Of a stretch of 51,857 nt of DNA, positions 17,502 to 27,056 are shown in pieces. The notes beneath the pieces were generated by a model, which made no database searches, was not told the DNA's origin, and saw nothing but the letters and a program-made list of their open reading frames with translations. Each line of letters starts with the position of its first letter. Within the stretch, counting starts at the first letter, position 1. A program made the translations under genes and the position numbers. This DNA comes from CBDFHV01 sp965247705. GTDB lineage: Bacteria > Pseudomonadota > Alphaproteobacteria > Rhodospirillales > CAMCUA01. The stretch is from contig CBDFHV010000003.1 in assembly GCA_965247705.1 (NCBI GenBank), positions 1-51,857 on the forward strand, given 5' to 3'.

Positions 17502-19274
17502 ATGGACACCACTTATGACCCGACGAGGCTCGGGATCGTTCGCAATGCCCTTGAGAGCATCGCCGACACCATGGCCATTGCCCTCTACCGCACGGCCCGG
17601 TCCGCGGTCGTGCGTCTGGGATGGGATTTCTCGACCTCCATTCTGACCCCGAAGGGAGATCTGGTGGGCCAGGGTATGTGCCACCCCATTCACCTCGGCG
17701 GCATGATGCCGGCCCTGAAGGGGTGTCTGGCGCACTACGCCGAAGATATCCATCCGGGGGACATCCTGATCACAAACGACCCCTACGAGGGAGCCCAGCA
17801 TCTGCCGGACATCTACCTGTTCGCGCCCGTATTCAGGGATGATGTGCTGGTCGCCTACGTGAGCGCCATCAGCCACCACTCGGACATCGGCGGGCGGGTT
17901 CCCGGTGGCCAGGGATTCGACAACACCGAGATCTACCAAGAGGGCCTACGCATCCCGCCGCTCAAGCTGTTCGAGCGGGGCGAGCCAAACGAGACCATCC
18001 ACCGGCTGCTGGCGAAAGCGGTTCGTAATCCCGAGCAGGTGATGGGCGACCTCCTTGCCCAGATCACCGCCGTGCGCCTTGGGCAGCGTGAAGTCCTGAA
18101 TTTGGTCGAGCGGATGGGTCTCGAGGAGTTCGTCGACCAGGGTGAACAGCTTCTGGACTACACCGAGCGGCTGACCCGACAGGCAATCCGGGAATTGCCC
18201 GACGGCTCGTGGCAATTCACCGACTATGTCGACAACGACGGGATCACCGACGATCTCATCAGCATCGTCGCGCGGGTGAGCAAGAAAGGCGACAAGATAC
18301 ACGTCGACTTCGACGGCACGTCGCCGCAGTGCAAGGGTTCGATCACCGGGCTCTTTCACATGAACACGAACTTCGTCTTCATGGCGCTCCGCTGCCTTCT
18401 CGGGGCCGACTTTCCGAGTAATGCCGGCTTCTTCCGGCCGATCACGATCTCTGCGCCCCTGGGCAGCTTCGTCAACCCTCTGCCGCCGGCGCCGGTTGCC
18501 GCGCGGCAGTTGGGGGGACGCCGTATCAATCAGGCGGTTTGGGGGGCGTTAGCACAGATGGCGCCCGACAAGGTCTTCGCCTGCCCGGGCGGCGCGGACG
18601 CCAGCATGGCCAGTTCGGGCCTCGATCAGAGCCGAGCCCCCTGGCGGCCCTGGGTCTTGACCGAGGGCTTTAACGAGACCTCCTGCGGCGGCCGCCCCGA
18701 CAAGGACGGCATGGAAGGGCAGGGATCCAACGTCACCAACCAGGCCAACACGCCCATCGAGATTCTGGAGGTTGAGTATCCGATCCGCATCCTGAATTAC
18801 GAGTTTGCGCCGGATTCGGAGGGTCCCGGGAAGTTTCGCGGCGGTCTGGCCATGGTCCGGACTTACCAGTACTTGGAGGACGGCATCGAGGTGAGGACCC
18901 GCGCCGACCGCTCCAAGCGGCCGCCCTGGGGCCTCTTCGGTGGAGGCAGCGCCCCGGGACCACGCGTGATACTCGACTCCGACGGCGCCGAGCGGCACCT
19001 TCCGCCCAAGTCCACGATTACAGTCAAGCAGGAGGACCGCCTCACGACGCAGTGGTGTGGCGGTGGCGGCTATGGAGATCCGTTTGAACGCGACCCGGAG
19101 AAGGTGCTCTGGGACGTGATCGAAGAGAAGGTCACGCCGACCCACGCGCGCGAGGCCTATGGCGTGGTCATCGACCTCGAGCGGCGGCGGGTCGATGCCG
19201 GGGCCACGGCGAAGCTCCGCCGGGCGGGGCGGCGTGGCCAGGAAGCTGGCGCGCCAGAACTGGCCGCGACGTGA
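17502..19274 (+). CDS. hyuB: HyuB-type B subunit, second copy of type 1
   Basis: 590 residues, the same length as the gene at 13686-15458, with the same GGAGG ribosome binding site. The two differ by scattered substitutions, for example LEIVRNSLES against LGIVRNALES, TAILTPTGD against TSILTPKGD, and HLNGMM against HLGGMM. All HyuB blocks remain intact, so both copies look functional. The open frame extends upstream to 16836 only because it reads through the other frame of the previous gene and the scrap. I reject that start in favour of the ATG with the ribosome binding site. The stop again overlaps the next ATG. Confidence 0.93.
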   Translation: MDTTYDPTRLGIVRNALESIADTMAIALYRTARSAVVRLGWDFSTSILTPKGDLVGQGMCHPIHLGGMMPALKGCLAHYAEDIHPGDILITNDPYEGAQHLPDIYLFAPVFRDDVLVAYVSAISHHSDIGGRVPGGQGFDNTEIYQEGLRIPPLKLFERGEPNETIHRLLAKAVRNPEQVMGDLLAQITAVRLGQREVLNLVERMGLEEFVDQGEQLLDYTERLTRQAIRELPDGSWQFTDYVDNDGITDDLISIVARVSKKGDKIHVDFDGTSPQCKGSITGLFHMNTNFVFMALRCLLGADFPSNAGFFRPITISAPLGSFVNPLPPAPVAARQLGGRRINQAVWGALAQMAPDKVFACPGGADASMASSGLDQSRAPWRPWVLTEGFNETSCGGRPDKDGMEGQGSNVTNQANTPIEILEVEYPIRILNYEFAPDSEGPGKFRGGLAMVRTYQYLEDGIEVRTRADRSKRPPWGLFGGGSAPGPRVILDSDGAERHLPPKSTITVKQEDRLTTQWCGGGGYGDPFERDPEKVLWDVIEEKVTPTHAREAYGVVIDLERRRVDAGATAKLRRAGRRGQEAGAPELAAT

Positions 19275-21118
19275 TGGCGAAGCCGGCGAATGCACCGAAG
19301 ACGGGTGAAACGATGTTGAAAGTCAACGATCCCATCGAGCTCGAGGTGGTCTACAACGCTCTCACGGGCATATCGGACGCCATGGCGGTCGCGGTCGTCC
19401 ACACGTCCCGTTCCTCGATCGTGCGACTGGGGTACGATTTTTCCACGGGAATTCTGAGCCCGAATGGAGAACTCGTGGGCCAAGGCTTGTGCCAGCCGAT
19501 TCACATGGGCGGGATGCCACCTGCTCTGCGGGCTTGCACGAATTACTACGAGGGTCGCATCCACCCCGGCGACATCTTGATCAACAACGACCCCTACGAG
19601 GGGGGAAGCCATCTGCCCGACATTTTCCTGTTCAAGCCCGTGTTCGCAGGTGAAACGCTCGTCGGCTACGTTTGCGCAATGAGCCATCACACCGACATGG
19701 GGGGTCGCGTCCCCGGGAGTAATGCTTGCGACTCCACCGAGATCTACCAGGAGGGTCTGCGCATTCCACCCCTCAAGCTCTATGACCGGGGCGAACCCAA
19801 TCACGCCTTGCTTCGAGTGCTCGAAAAGGCGGTTCGGGTTCCCGACATGGTGCTGGGAGACCTGCAGGGGCAGATCGCGGCCCTGCGGCTGGGTGAGCGC
19901 GAGTTCCTGCGGCTCGTCGACCGGTATGGAGCCGAGAAGCTGCTGTCCCTCCAAGAAGAGCTTCTCGATTACACGGAGCACCTGACGCGGCTCGGAATTC
20001 GCGACCTGCCGGACGGAACTTGGACGTTCACCGATCATGTGGACGACGACGGCTTCGAGGCGGGACCCATCGCCATCGTCACCAAACTGACCAAGGAGGG
20101 CGAGACCCTGCACGTGGACTTCACGGGAACCTCCCCCCAGGTTCGCGGAGCCATCAATGTTCCCTTCGATGCCGCCAAGGCGATGGTGTACGCCGTCGTG
20201 CGGACGGTCCTGGGAGGGTCGATTCCCAATACGGGCGGCTATTTTCGTCCCGTGACCGTTACCGCGCCCGAAGGGACCTTCGTCAACCCTCGACTGCCGG
20301 CGCCGGTGGCGGCGCGATACCTGGGCTGCCTGCGGACAAGTCAATCGGTCTTCGGCGCCTTCGCGCGAATGCTTCCCGATGTGGTGCCGGCCTGTGCGGG
20401 GGGCTGCGATTCCGTCATTACGATGGCGGGCTATCATGTGTCCGGCAACGATCGCAAGGCGTGGGTGGAGGTCGAAGGGGGCTGCGAGATCGCGTCCGGA
20501 GGAATGTCGGACCACGATGGCATCGACGCCCAAAGCAGTCCGGTATCCAACATCACCAATGTCCCCGCCGAGCTGATCGAGGCCGACTACCCAATCATCA
20601 TCGAGGAGTACGCCCTTATTCCCGATTCGGAAGGGGCGGGAAAGTTCCGGGGTGGGGTTGGACTGGTTCGGCAGTACCGCTACCTCGCCGATGACACCCT
20701 GATCCAACTGCGGGCGGACCGAATGGCGCACCCTCCCTATGGGCTGTTCGGCGGTGAGCCGGGGAGGCCGACGCGGGTGTCGCTTGCGGAGCGCGGGAAG
20801 GGAGAAGACGGCGCGATGCCATCTAAGTTCATGGTCACGGCGAACACGGGTGACGTGCTGCGCCTGGAGATGCCAGGAGGCGGAGGGTGGGGCGACCCGC
20901 TGGACCGGGATCCCTCGCGGGTGCTGGACGACGTGATAGCGGAAAAGGTCTCCCAGCGGCGGGCCGAGGACGTGTATGGAGTGATCATCGGCAAGGGAGG
21001 GCGCGCCGTCGATGGCAAGGCCACCGAGCGTCTCCGTGCGGCGCGACGGAAAAAGGCCCCGCGCGGGGACCTCGACTCCGCCCCGCCGGCGGCCGATCGC
21101 CCTGGCACTCCAGGCTGA
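19274..21118 (+). CDS. hyuB: HyuB-type B subunit, second copy of type 2
   Basis: 614 residues, two more than its paralogue at 15458-17296 because of a different C-terminal tail (ADRPGTPG against ADRPSG). Conserved blocks are the same. Substitutions such as LNPGGELVSQ against LSPNGELVGQ and CDSNITMAG against CDSVITMAG are spread over the gene. It is the last gene of the plus-strand group and converges with the DSD1-type lyase gene, 54 bp away. The gap contains CGCGGG-ATG-CCCGCG (about 21156-21170), which may slow polymerase but has no T-run. Confidence 0.92.
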   Translation: MAKPANAPKTGETMLKVNDPIELEVVYNALTGISDAMAVAVVHTSRSSIVRLGYDFSTGILSPNGELVGQGLCQPIHMGGMPPALRACTNYYEGRIHPGDILINNDPYEGGSHLPDIFLFKPVFAGETLVGYVCAMSHHTDMGGRVPGSNACDSTEIYQEGLRIPPLKLYDRGEPNHALLRVLEKAVRVPDMVLGDLQGQIAALRLGEREFLRLVDRYGAEKLLSLQEELLDYTEHLTRLGIRDLPDGTWTFTDHVDDDGFEAGPIAIVTKLTKEGETLHVDFTGTSPQVRGAINVPFDAAKAMVYAVVRTVLGGSIPNTGGYFRPVTVTAPEGTFVNPRLPAPVAARYLGCLRTSQSVFGAFARMLPDVVPACAGGCDSVITMAGYHVSGNDRKAWVEVEGGCEIASGGMSDHDGIDAQSSPVSNITNVPAELIEADYPIIIEEYALIPDSEGAGKFRGGVGLVRQYRYLADDTLIQLRADRMAHPPYGLFGGEPGRPTRVSLAERGKGEDGAMPSKFMVTANTGDVLRLEMPGGGGWGDPLDRDPSRVLDDVIAEKVSQRRAEDVYGVIIGKGGRAVDGKATERLRAARRKKAPRGDLDSAPPAADRPGTPG

Positions 21119-21172
21119 TCCTACAGGCCCCGAAGTTCGGAGGAATACCGGTGTCGCGGGATGCCCGCGGCC

Positions 21173-22291
21173 TCACTGGTGGCTTCCGCGGGCGGCGATC
21201 TCCCAGACACATTCCACCTTGCCGTCACGCACGCCCACATAGTGGTCGTAGAGGGCCACGGCGCCCGCGGAATAGTGGGGCAGGAGTATCAGCTTGTCCC
21301 CGACGGCGAGCCGCGAGGCCTCGCCGTCCACGTCCAGGACTCCGTGCTCGGAATTGAGCCGATTCACCGTTGCCCCTGGCGGGTCGGCCACAAACGGCAT
21401 TCCCCCGTCGGCCGCCCGCCCCATGGCCTTGTGTCCACAGTCCACCACGGCGCGATCCTTGTCGGGGCGGCTGATCACCGTGGTCAAGACATTCAGCGCG
21501 ACGTCAAAACCCAGATCGGGCATCGATTGCGTCAGGCCGTGATCCATGAGGGCATAGGTCCCTGGGTCGATCTCGGTAATGCCATCCATGGCGCCTGCGA
21601 TGTTCCACGTGGTGGTGGACCCGGCGCCGCAGATCTCCACGGGAAGGCCAGCCCCCTCCACGTCCTCTCGGCAATCGAGGAGGCGCTGGACTCGTTCCCG
21701 GACCCGGATTGCTCGTTCCTCGGGATCGGTAATGGCCATGGTCCCCTCGTGGCCCGAAAGTCCCACGAAGTGGAGGCTGTTCTTGCCTGCCACGTAGCGC
21801 GCCAGCCCGACGGTCGGCGCGCCCGGCAACACGCCACAGCGGTTGAGCCCGATCTCCACTTCCACCAGCACGTCCAGATTCACGCCGTAGGCCGCGGCCG
21901 CCTCCGACAGCTCGTCCACGTTCGATTGGTCATCGACCAGCGCGATGACATGGACGCGCCGGGCGAGATTGAGCAATCGTTCAACCTTCTGGCGCCCGAC
22001 GACCTGTTCGATCATGCGGATGTGCCTAGCGCCGGCATCCGCCATCACCTCGGCCTCACTGACCTTGGCGCAGCACAGGCCATAAGGAACTGCCCCGTCG
22101 GCGGTCATTTGTCGCTGCGCAATGGCCGGACACTTGTGACCTTTCGTCACGCTGCGGACGCGCGCCGGGCGGTCGCGAAAGAAAGCGTGGATGGTCTCGA
22201 TGTTTTGCTCCAGTTTGGCGAGATCGACGACCAAGGTCGGCGTGTCGAGCTCCTCGAGAGCCATCCCGGGGCGAGGCAATAAGTTGGTCAT
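21173..22291 (-). CDS. DSD1/D-threonine aldolase-family PLP lyase (fold type III)
   Basis: 372 residues, complete, with GGAAGGAG before the ATG. The N-terminal alanine-racemase-like barrel starts at LDTPTLVVDLAKLEQN and has VTKGHKCPAIAQ, where the first Lys is the expected PLP lysine (about residue 50). The C-terminal beta domain ends in VRDGKVECVWEIAARG. Family members are D-serine dehydratase, D-threonine aldolase and beta-hydroxyaspartate aldolase, which cleave or dehydrate beta-hydroxy amino acids. In those metal-dependent enzymes a His-x-Cys pair in the C-terminal domain binds the metal. Here the corresponding place reads PHYSAG, so the Cys is replaced by Ser. Metal use and reaction are therefore uncertain. 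Confidence 0.85.
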   Translation of the reverse strand: MTNLLPRPGMALEELDTPTLVVDLAKLEQNIETIHAFFRDRPARVRSVTKGHKCPAIAQRQMTADGAVPYGLCCAKVSEAEVMADAGARHIRMIEQVVGRQKVERLLNLARRVHVIALVDDQSNVDELSEAAAAYGVNLDVLVEVEIGLNRCGVLPGAPTVGLARYVAGKNSLHFVGLSGHEGTMAITDPEERAIRVRERVQRLLDCREDVEGAGLPVEICGAGSTTTWNIAGAMDGITEIDPGTYALMDHGLTQSMPDLGFDVALNVLTTVISRPDKDRAVVDCGHKAMGRAADGGMPFVADPPGATVNRLNSEHGVLDVDGEASRLAVGDKLILLPHYSAGAVALYDHYVGVRDGKVECVWEIAARGSHQ

Positions 22292-22332
22292 GTTGCTCCT
22301 TCCGAACGAGCGAGTGCCGTTGTTGAGAACCT

Positions 22333-22420
22333 AACCCGCCCCTCCAGGCCTTGATCGACTGCTCGGTGGCAAGCCATTGGAAGGACGAGCATTTTTTCTC
22401 CGAGCAGTGTACGTGCTAGG
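22333..22420. other. Inverted repeat in the gap between two minus-strand genes
   Basis: CTGCTCGG (about 22350-22357) and CCGAGCAG (about 22400-22407) are perfect reverse complements around a 40-odd-base loop with a T-run. The gap separates the MmgE/PrpD gene from the DSD1-type gene. It may be an attenuator or terminator; evidence is weak. Confidence 0.25.
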
Positions 22421-22467
22421 CGACGACAGAACAAGGCAGCGGTTCAGGCATCCCGACGGCCCGTCGA

Positions 22468-23859
22468 TCAGTTTTCTCCCCGGCGCGCACCGGGGTTTCC
22501 GGCAACCAAGGAAGGCATCAGACTGCAAATATCTGGAATATCCTCCAAGCCCTTGAATGCCGAGAGACTTTCCTCGATCTGCGCGGTGGAGAGGCCGGCA
22601 CGGGGAGCCAATTCCCTGTACTTGGCCTCGATGTCCTCGCCCGAGCAACCACGCTCGGGAGTTCCGGGCGCATGGTCCACGGTGGCGGTGAGCCGGGTGC
22701 CCTCCGCAGTCGTCACGACGACGGTGGCACCACCCGGGTAATCGTAGGGATCGAGAGCGGCGTCTTCTACGATCTCCACCTTATCCTGCAGTCCTTGGAT
22801 GGCGGGATCCAGAATTCTCTTCGGCGCCAGGTCGTCCCATTCGATCTTACCGGCCACCATCGCCCTCGCCACGAAGTAGGGAATACTGTGGCTTGCCGTG
22901 GCCAGGTCGCGCGGTTGGTAGAGGCCATAGGCGGACTTCCACCGCGGTCCGGTGACGGTGATGCGGGTGATATCCTCGGGCGCTAGCGATGTTCCGTCGA
23001 TCGCGTTCAAGGCAGCCTCGACAACCGTGTGGATGCCATGGCTCCCAGGCATGAGCTTGGGAGCGAACTCGGTTTCGATCTCCCAACCCTCGCCCAGGGA
23101 CTCGGTGATCCCCCCTGGCTGCGCCTCCCCGGTTCCGAAGGCGTGATGGTAACCCTCCGGGTTCTCGAAAGCCGTTTCCAACCCCTCGTAGCCCAGTGCG
23201 GCAGCCAAAGCGGCTTGGACGCCGAGCATGGCAGAGTTACCGGCGTGGTATTCGCGAGCCGGGCTCATCCGCGAGCCCGCCAAGCCCCCGGCCGACGTTG
23301 CCGCCAGGACCAGGGCATGGGTCGTGGGCTCGGGGTCCAGCCCCAGCAACTTCGCGGCGGCGGTCGCCGCCCCAAAGATCGTGACCACGGAGTTGTGGAA
23401 TCCCCGCTCGTGGAAGTATCCCGGCGCCACCGACTTTCCGACCCGGCCGGCGACCTCGTAGCCGAGGACAACCGCGGTGATGAGGTCCGAGCCCGTGGCC
23501 CCCACGCGCTCGCCGACCGCCATCGCTGCGGGAACCGTAACTCCGCACAGGTGAGCCACCGTCGCCATGTGGCTCTCGCCGATGGCCAGGGCATCGGCAA
23601 GCACCGCGTTGAAGCGTGCCGCGCTCGCCGCCGGAACCTTTTCCACCGCCCTGCCCCAAAGGGTGGCCTCGGGCGCACCTCCGGCATCCAGCACGAGACG
23701 CCTCATGGCTTCGACCGATGGGCAATCGCTACCGGCGAGAGCGCTTCCCAGGGTGTCCGCGATGGCGAGCTTGGCGTGCGCCACCGCTAGTTGGGGTAGG
23801 GACTGGAAGGATGCCTTCGAAAGGAAGACTGCCAGCCGCCGTGCCACGCTGTCAGTCAT
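22468..23859 (-). CDS. MmgE/PrpD family protein
   Basis: 463 residues from the ATG at 23859, which follows GGAGGAACCG. The open frame extends 16 codons further but without a ribosome binding site. The protein has the all-helical N-terminal domain of the family (LAIADTLGSALAGSD near residue 30, GESHMATVAHLCGVTVPAAMAV near 95-115, HNSVVTIFGAATAAAKLLG near 160) and the C-terminal lid domain (ITRITVTGPR near 290). Known members are 2-methylcitrate dehydratase, cis-aconitate decarboxylase and iminodisuccinate epimerase. This points to dehydration, decarboxylation or epimerisation at a carbon next to a carboxylate. The substrate is unknown. It lies directly downstream of the TRAP transporter genes on the same strand. 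Confidence 0.9.
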   Translation of the reverse strand: MTDSVARRLAVFLSKASFQSLPQLAVAHAKLAIADTLGSALAGSDCPSVEAMRRLVLDAGGAPEATLWGRAVEKVPAASAARFNAVLADALAIGESHMATVAHLCGVTVPAAMAVGERVGATGSDLITAVVLGYEVAGRVGKSVAPGYFHERGFHNSVVTIFGAATAAAKLLGLDPEPTTHALVLAATSAGGLAGSRMSPAREYHAGNSAMLGVQAALAAALGYEGLETAFENPEGYHHAFGTGEAQPGGITESLGEGWEIETEFAPKLMPGSHGIHTVVEAALNAIDGTSLAPEDITRITVTGPRWKSAYGLYQPRDLATASHSIPYFVARAMVAGKIEWDDLAPKRILDPAIQGLQDKVEIVEDAALDPYDYPGGATVVVTTAEGTRLTATVDHAPGTPERGCSGEDIEAKYRELAPRAGLSTAQIEESLSAFKGLEDIPDICSLMPSLVAGNPGARRGEN

Positions 23860-23908
23860 CGGTTCCTCCAAGTGGGCAACGTGCGTGACGCGTCTCCGCC
23901 ACTTCACC

Positions 23909-25219
23909 TCATCTGATCATCTGACTGGGCAGCCACAGCACGAGCTGGGGAAAAGCGATGATCAGGCCCATCATCACCACCATCAGAAGAAAGAATGGAA
24001 AGGCCCCGACGATTACGTCGCTCATGGGGCCGCGAGTCAATCTCACCCCTTGGATGACGAACAGGTTGAGACCAACGGGAGGGGTGATGAGGGCCGCCTC
24101 CATCAGCAGAACCAGGAGAATGCCGAACCAGACCGGGTCGTAGCCCATGGCAACCACGACTGGAAAGGTGACCGGAATGGTCGTGATTATCATCGGTAGC
24201 GATTCCATGAACATCCCCAGCAGCAGGTAAAAGATGCCGATGAGGATGAGGATGCCCACGGGCGGCAGGGGTGCCGCCGCCACCATAGTGGCGAGGGCCT
24301 GCGGAACCCCCAGCAGCGTGATGACGAAATTGAATATCAGCGTCCCCATCAAGATGAGCATGACCATCGCCAGGGTGCGGCCCGTGGACATCATGGCCTG
24401 ATAGACCATACGCCGGTTTAGCTGCCGGTATAGCGCAGCGACGCAAAGCGCGGCAACCACGCCCAGGGCCGCGGACTCCGATGGCGTCGCGAAGCCGAAG
24501 TAAAGGGAGCCGAGGACGATGAGGATCACGCAGAGCACCGGAATTATGTGGACCAGGCTGCTCAGCCTCTGCCCCCAGGAAACAACCGTCCGCTCCCCGC
24601 CCGTAATCTCGGGTCGCAGCAGCGACACGATAGCGATGAAAAGCATGAACAACCCGGCAAGGCATATGCCCGGAATGACCCCGCCTATGAACAAGCGCCC
24701 GATCGAGGTCTCCGTGAGCAAGCCGTACATGATCATGGCGATGCTGGGCGGAATGAGGATGCCCAGCGTTCCTCCGGCGGCAAGGGAACCGAGGACGAAC
24801 TTTTCGTTGTACTGCTGCTTCTGGAACGCCGGTAACGCAACCGTGCCGATTGTCGCCCCCGTGGCGACGCTGGAGCCCGAAATCGATGCAAACACGGCGC
24901 AACTGGCAATGTTGGTGTGCAGGAGCCCCCCGGGAAGCACATGAAACCAGTTGTCGAGCGCCCAGTAGAGCCGCTCGGTCAGTCCGCTGCGTACCAGGAT
25001 TTCGCCCATGAGGATGAACAAGGGGAGCGCGATGAGGATGAAGTTCCGCATCATGGGCCAGACCACGAGGCCGGCCTCCAGGTAATCCGGGTGTCCGCTG
25101 AAGATATATGAGACGATGACGGCGAGCAGCGCCATGATGACGCCGATATAGAGGCCGATCGCCAGGAAGAAGAGCATGAGCCCCAAGCTCGCCAGAAGGA
25201 TTGCGCTCAGTGCGTCCAT
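23909..25219 (-). CDS. dctM: TRAP transporter large permease (DctM type)
   Basis: 436 residues with about twelve hydrophobic segments. The start ATG at 25219 follows GGAGGTAACGA. The conserved PLFILMGEILVRSG, ASISGSSVATGATIGT and GTLGILIPPSIAMIMYG blocks of DctM proteins are present. It forms the transport channel of a sodium-driven tripartite transporter that imports carboxylates or related anions captured by the periplasmic receptor. DctQ and DctP genes lie immediately upstream, and the MmgE/PrpD gene follows, so uptake and catabolism are probably co-transcribed. Confidence 0.95.
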   Translation of the reverse strand: MDALSAILLASLGLMLFFLAIGLYIGVIMALLAVIVSYIFSGHPDYLEAGLVVWPMMRNFILIALPLFILMGEILVRSGLTERLYWALDNWFHVLPGGLLHTNIASCAVFASISGSSVATGATIGTVALPAFQKQQYNEKFVLGSLAAGGTLGILIPPSIAMIMYGLLTETSIGRLFIGGVIPGICLAGLFMLFIAIVSLLRPEITGGERTVVSWGQRLSSLVHIIPVLCVILIVLGSLYFGFATPSESAALGVVAALCVAALYRQLNRRMVYQAMMSTGRTLAMVMLILMGTLIFNFVITLLGVPQALATMVAAAPLPPVGILILIGIFYLLLGMFMESLPMIITTIPVTFPVVVAMGYDPVWFGILLVLLMEAALITPPVGLNLFVIQGVRLTRGPMSDVIVGAFPFFLLMVVMMGLIIAFPQLVLWLPSQMIR

Positions 25220-25242
25220 TCGTTACCTCCAACCCCAGGCGC

Positions 25243-25902
25243 TCATCGCCCCACGGGCTCGTCGGGAGGTGGATCGTGCTCGTCCGGTCGCCCGATTCCG
25301 GTGAGCTCGAAAAAATCGGAATCCGCCACCTCCGGTCCATAGCGGACGGCGACCTCCTCGACCTTGCCTCCCAGGAGGTCGAGAAGGGCCGACGCCCATA
25401 GGACAACGGCATAGAGGGCAAAAATGGAGAAGCCGATGGCCCACCCCGACTGCGGCCACATGAGGGGCGTGTTCAACTCGCTTGGCGTCACCGCGTTCCG
25501 CTCTGCGCTGACCAGGGCGACGGACCACGTCCGCCACGTCATGAAACAGGCGAACACGGCAATGAGGGTCAAGGCCCCGACGTTGAGCACCGCCTTCCAC
25601 TTGGGCGAAAAATAGCGGAAGACGATGTCGATACGGATATGACCCTTGGTCCTGAGACCCCACGCCAACACCAATGTCGAGCCTATCGCGACCGTCAAAC
25701 CGCCGATCTCATCGATCGCGGGAGGTATTGGGCCGCCAAACTTGCGCGAAATGACCGTCCAGGTGATGAGGAAGGAGAGAAGCAGGAAGAGCACGCCGGC
25801 GACCTGTGCGGCCAAGGTGACGCCGTGCTCCACCGCCCTCAGGATCCGTTTGACCCCGATGTCCAGAAGGTGCCTCATGGTATGACCCGGACACGCAACC
25901 AC
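25243..25902 (-). CDS. dctQ: TRAP transporter small permease (DctQ type)
   Basis: Up to 219 residues with four membrane spans, the normal DctQ topology. The second conserved block reads DEIGGLTVAIGSTLVLAWGLRTKGHIRIDI, a hallmark of the family. The start is uncertain: GTG at 25902, or ATG at 25878 (MRHLLDIG), neither with a strong ribosome binding site. The C-terminal 40 residues are hydrophilic and rich in Asp, Glu and Pro, which is longer than usual. It connects the receptor to the large permease. It ends 24 bp before dctM. Confidence 0.9.
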   Translation of the reverse strand: MVACPGHTMRHLLDIGVKRILRAVEHGVTLAAQVAGVLFLLLSFLITWTVISRKFGGPIPPAIDEIGGLTVAIGSTLVLAWGLRTKGHIRIDIVFRYFSPKWKAVLNVGALTLIAVFACFMTWRTWSVALVSAERNAVTPSELNTPLMWPQSGWAIGFSIFALYAVVLWASALLDLLGGKVEEVAVRYGPEVADSDFFELTGIGRPDEHDPPPDEPVGR

Positions 25903-25976
25903 TCTCCGGCCCCTTGGGCCGGCTGCGGCAGAAGCATCACCACCTCAGCTTCGTCGCGACAAGCGGTCGCGCTGCC

Positions 25977-27056
25977 TTAAGGCGCTCTTACACCCGTGAT
26001 GGGAGCGATCGCCTCGTTGTACTTCGCCCCGCACCCCTTGCACCGGGTGAGCCAATCCGCCAGGCTGATCTTCTCGAGTCCGACCTGCGCCTGCTTGAGG
26101 TCGGCGGGCGTGGGCATAGCCCGCTTCAATTTCCCCGGTTTCCCGAAGGGGCAGTTGCCCATGCCCGTGTTGCACGCGGCACCGGCCTCATCCCACTCGC
26201 CCTGGGCCTTCCAAATTGCCTCGCCCATATCCTGGAAGCTGGCCTCCAGGAAGTCCCGGACATCCTTAGGCAGCTTGTTCCAGACGTCCAAGTTGACGCC
26301 CGTGTAGTTCACGCCAAACTGAACGGGAAGGATGTAGAGGGTGTCCGTCACCTCATGCCACTTCTGCGTGAAGCCCGAGATAATCCCCGTGATGGCGCAG
26401 TCCGTCACGCCGCGCTCCAAGGCGGTGTAAACTTCGGCGAAGTTGATGTCCATCGGTTCGGCCCCTGCATAGCGCAGCCACTTCTGGATGGTCGCGCCCG
26501 AGCCCCGGACCTTCTTTCCCTTGATGTCGGCGAGACTGGCCACGTTTCCCTTGCAGTAGAAGACCTGGGCGCCGAACGGCCACATGGCCAAGAGCTTGAT
26601 GTTCTTCGACTTCAGGAACTCGTTGATGATGGGAAGCGCCTTCTCGCCGATCTTCTTGGCCGTCGCGAGGTCGGGAGAGGCAAAGGCGAGATCGGCCAAC
26701 TCGACGATGGGGAACTCTCCGGAAAGATGCTGGGCACCAATCTTGGAGAGATCAATCGACCCGCGCTCCAGGAGCCGCGCGACCTCAGCCCCCGTGACGC
26801 CGAGGTCGGCGACGGTGAGGACATTGAAGGTCACCCGTCCGTTGCTACGCTTGGGGATGATCTTTTCCCCCCATTCTTTCATCAGCAGGTGGTGGCGCTG
26901 CTGCGGGGTGTCTCCCGCCGCCCACTTGAGTTTCACCGCCGGCCCGGGACCCAGGGTGGCCTCGGCCGCCTGTACGGAAGTGATTCCGAGGAAGAATATT
27001 ACCGCAATGGCCAGGGACACGACCCGAGCCGTCGAGATTGCACTTAAATTTCGCAT
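25977..27056 (-). CDS. dctP: TRAP transporter periplasmic solute receptor (DctP type)
   Basis: 359 residues, with GGAGGAGG just before the ATG. A signal peptide (about residues 1-30, ending SVQAAEA) precedes the mature receptor. Characteristic parts are HHLLMKEWGEKI, VADLGVTGAEVARLLERG, DIKGKKVRGSGATIQKWL near residue 175 and GAEPMDINFAEVYTALERGVTDC near 200. In DctP receptors the Arg in the RGSG-type motif normally binds the substrate carboxylate, and it is present here. Unusually for a receptor, the C-terminal region holds several Cys (AACNTGMGNC and RCKGCG). These could form disulfides or a metal site. It heads the transporter genes. Confidence 0.93.
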   Translation of the reverse strand: MRNLSAISTARVVSLAIAVIFFLGITSVQAAEATLGPGPAVKLKWAAGDTPQQRHHLLMKEWGEKIIPKRSNGRVTFNVLTVADLGVTGAEVARLLERGSIDLSKIGAQHLSGEFPIVELADLAFASPDLATAKKIGEKALPIINEFLKSKNIKLLAMWPFGAQVFYCKGNVASLADIKGKKVRGSGATIQKWLRYAGAEPMDINFAEVYTALERGVTDCAITGIISGFTQKWHEVTDTLYILPVQFGVNYTGVNLDVWNKLPKDVRDFLEASFQDMGEAIWKAQGEWDEAGAACNTGMGNCPFGKPGKLKRAMPTPADLKQAQVGLEKISLADWLTRCKGCGAKYNEAIAPITGVRAP

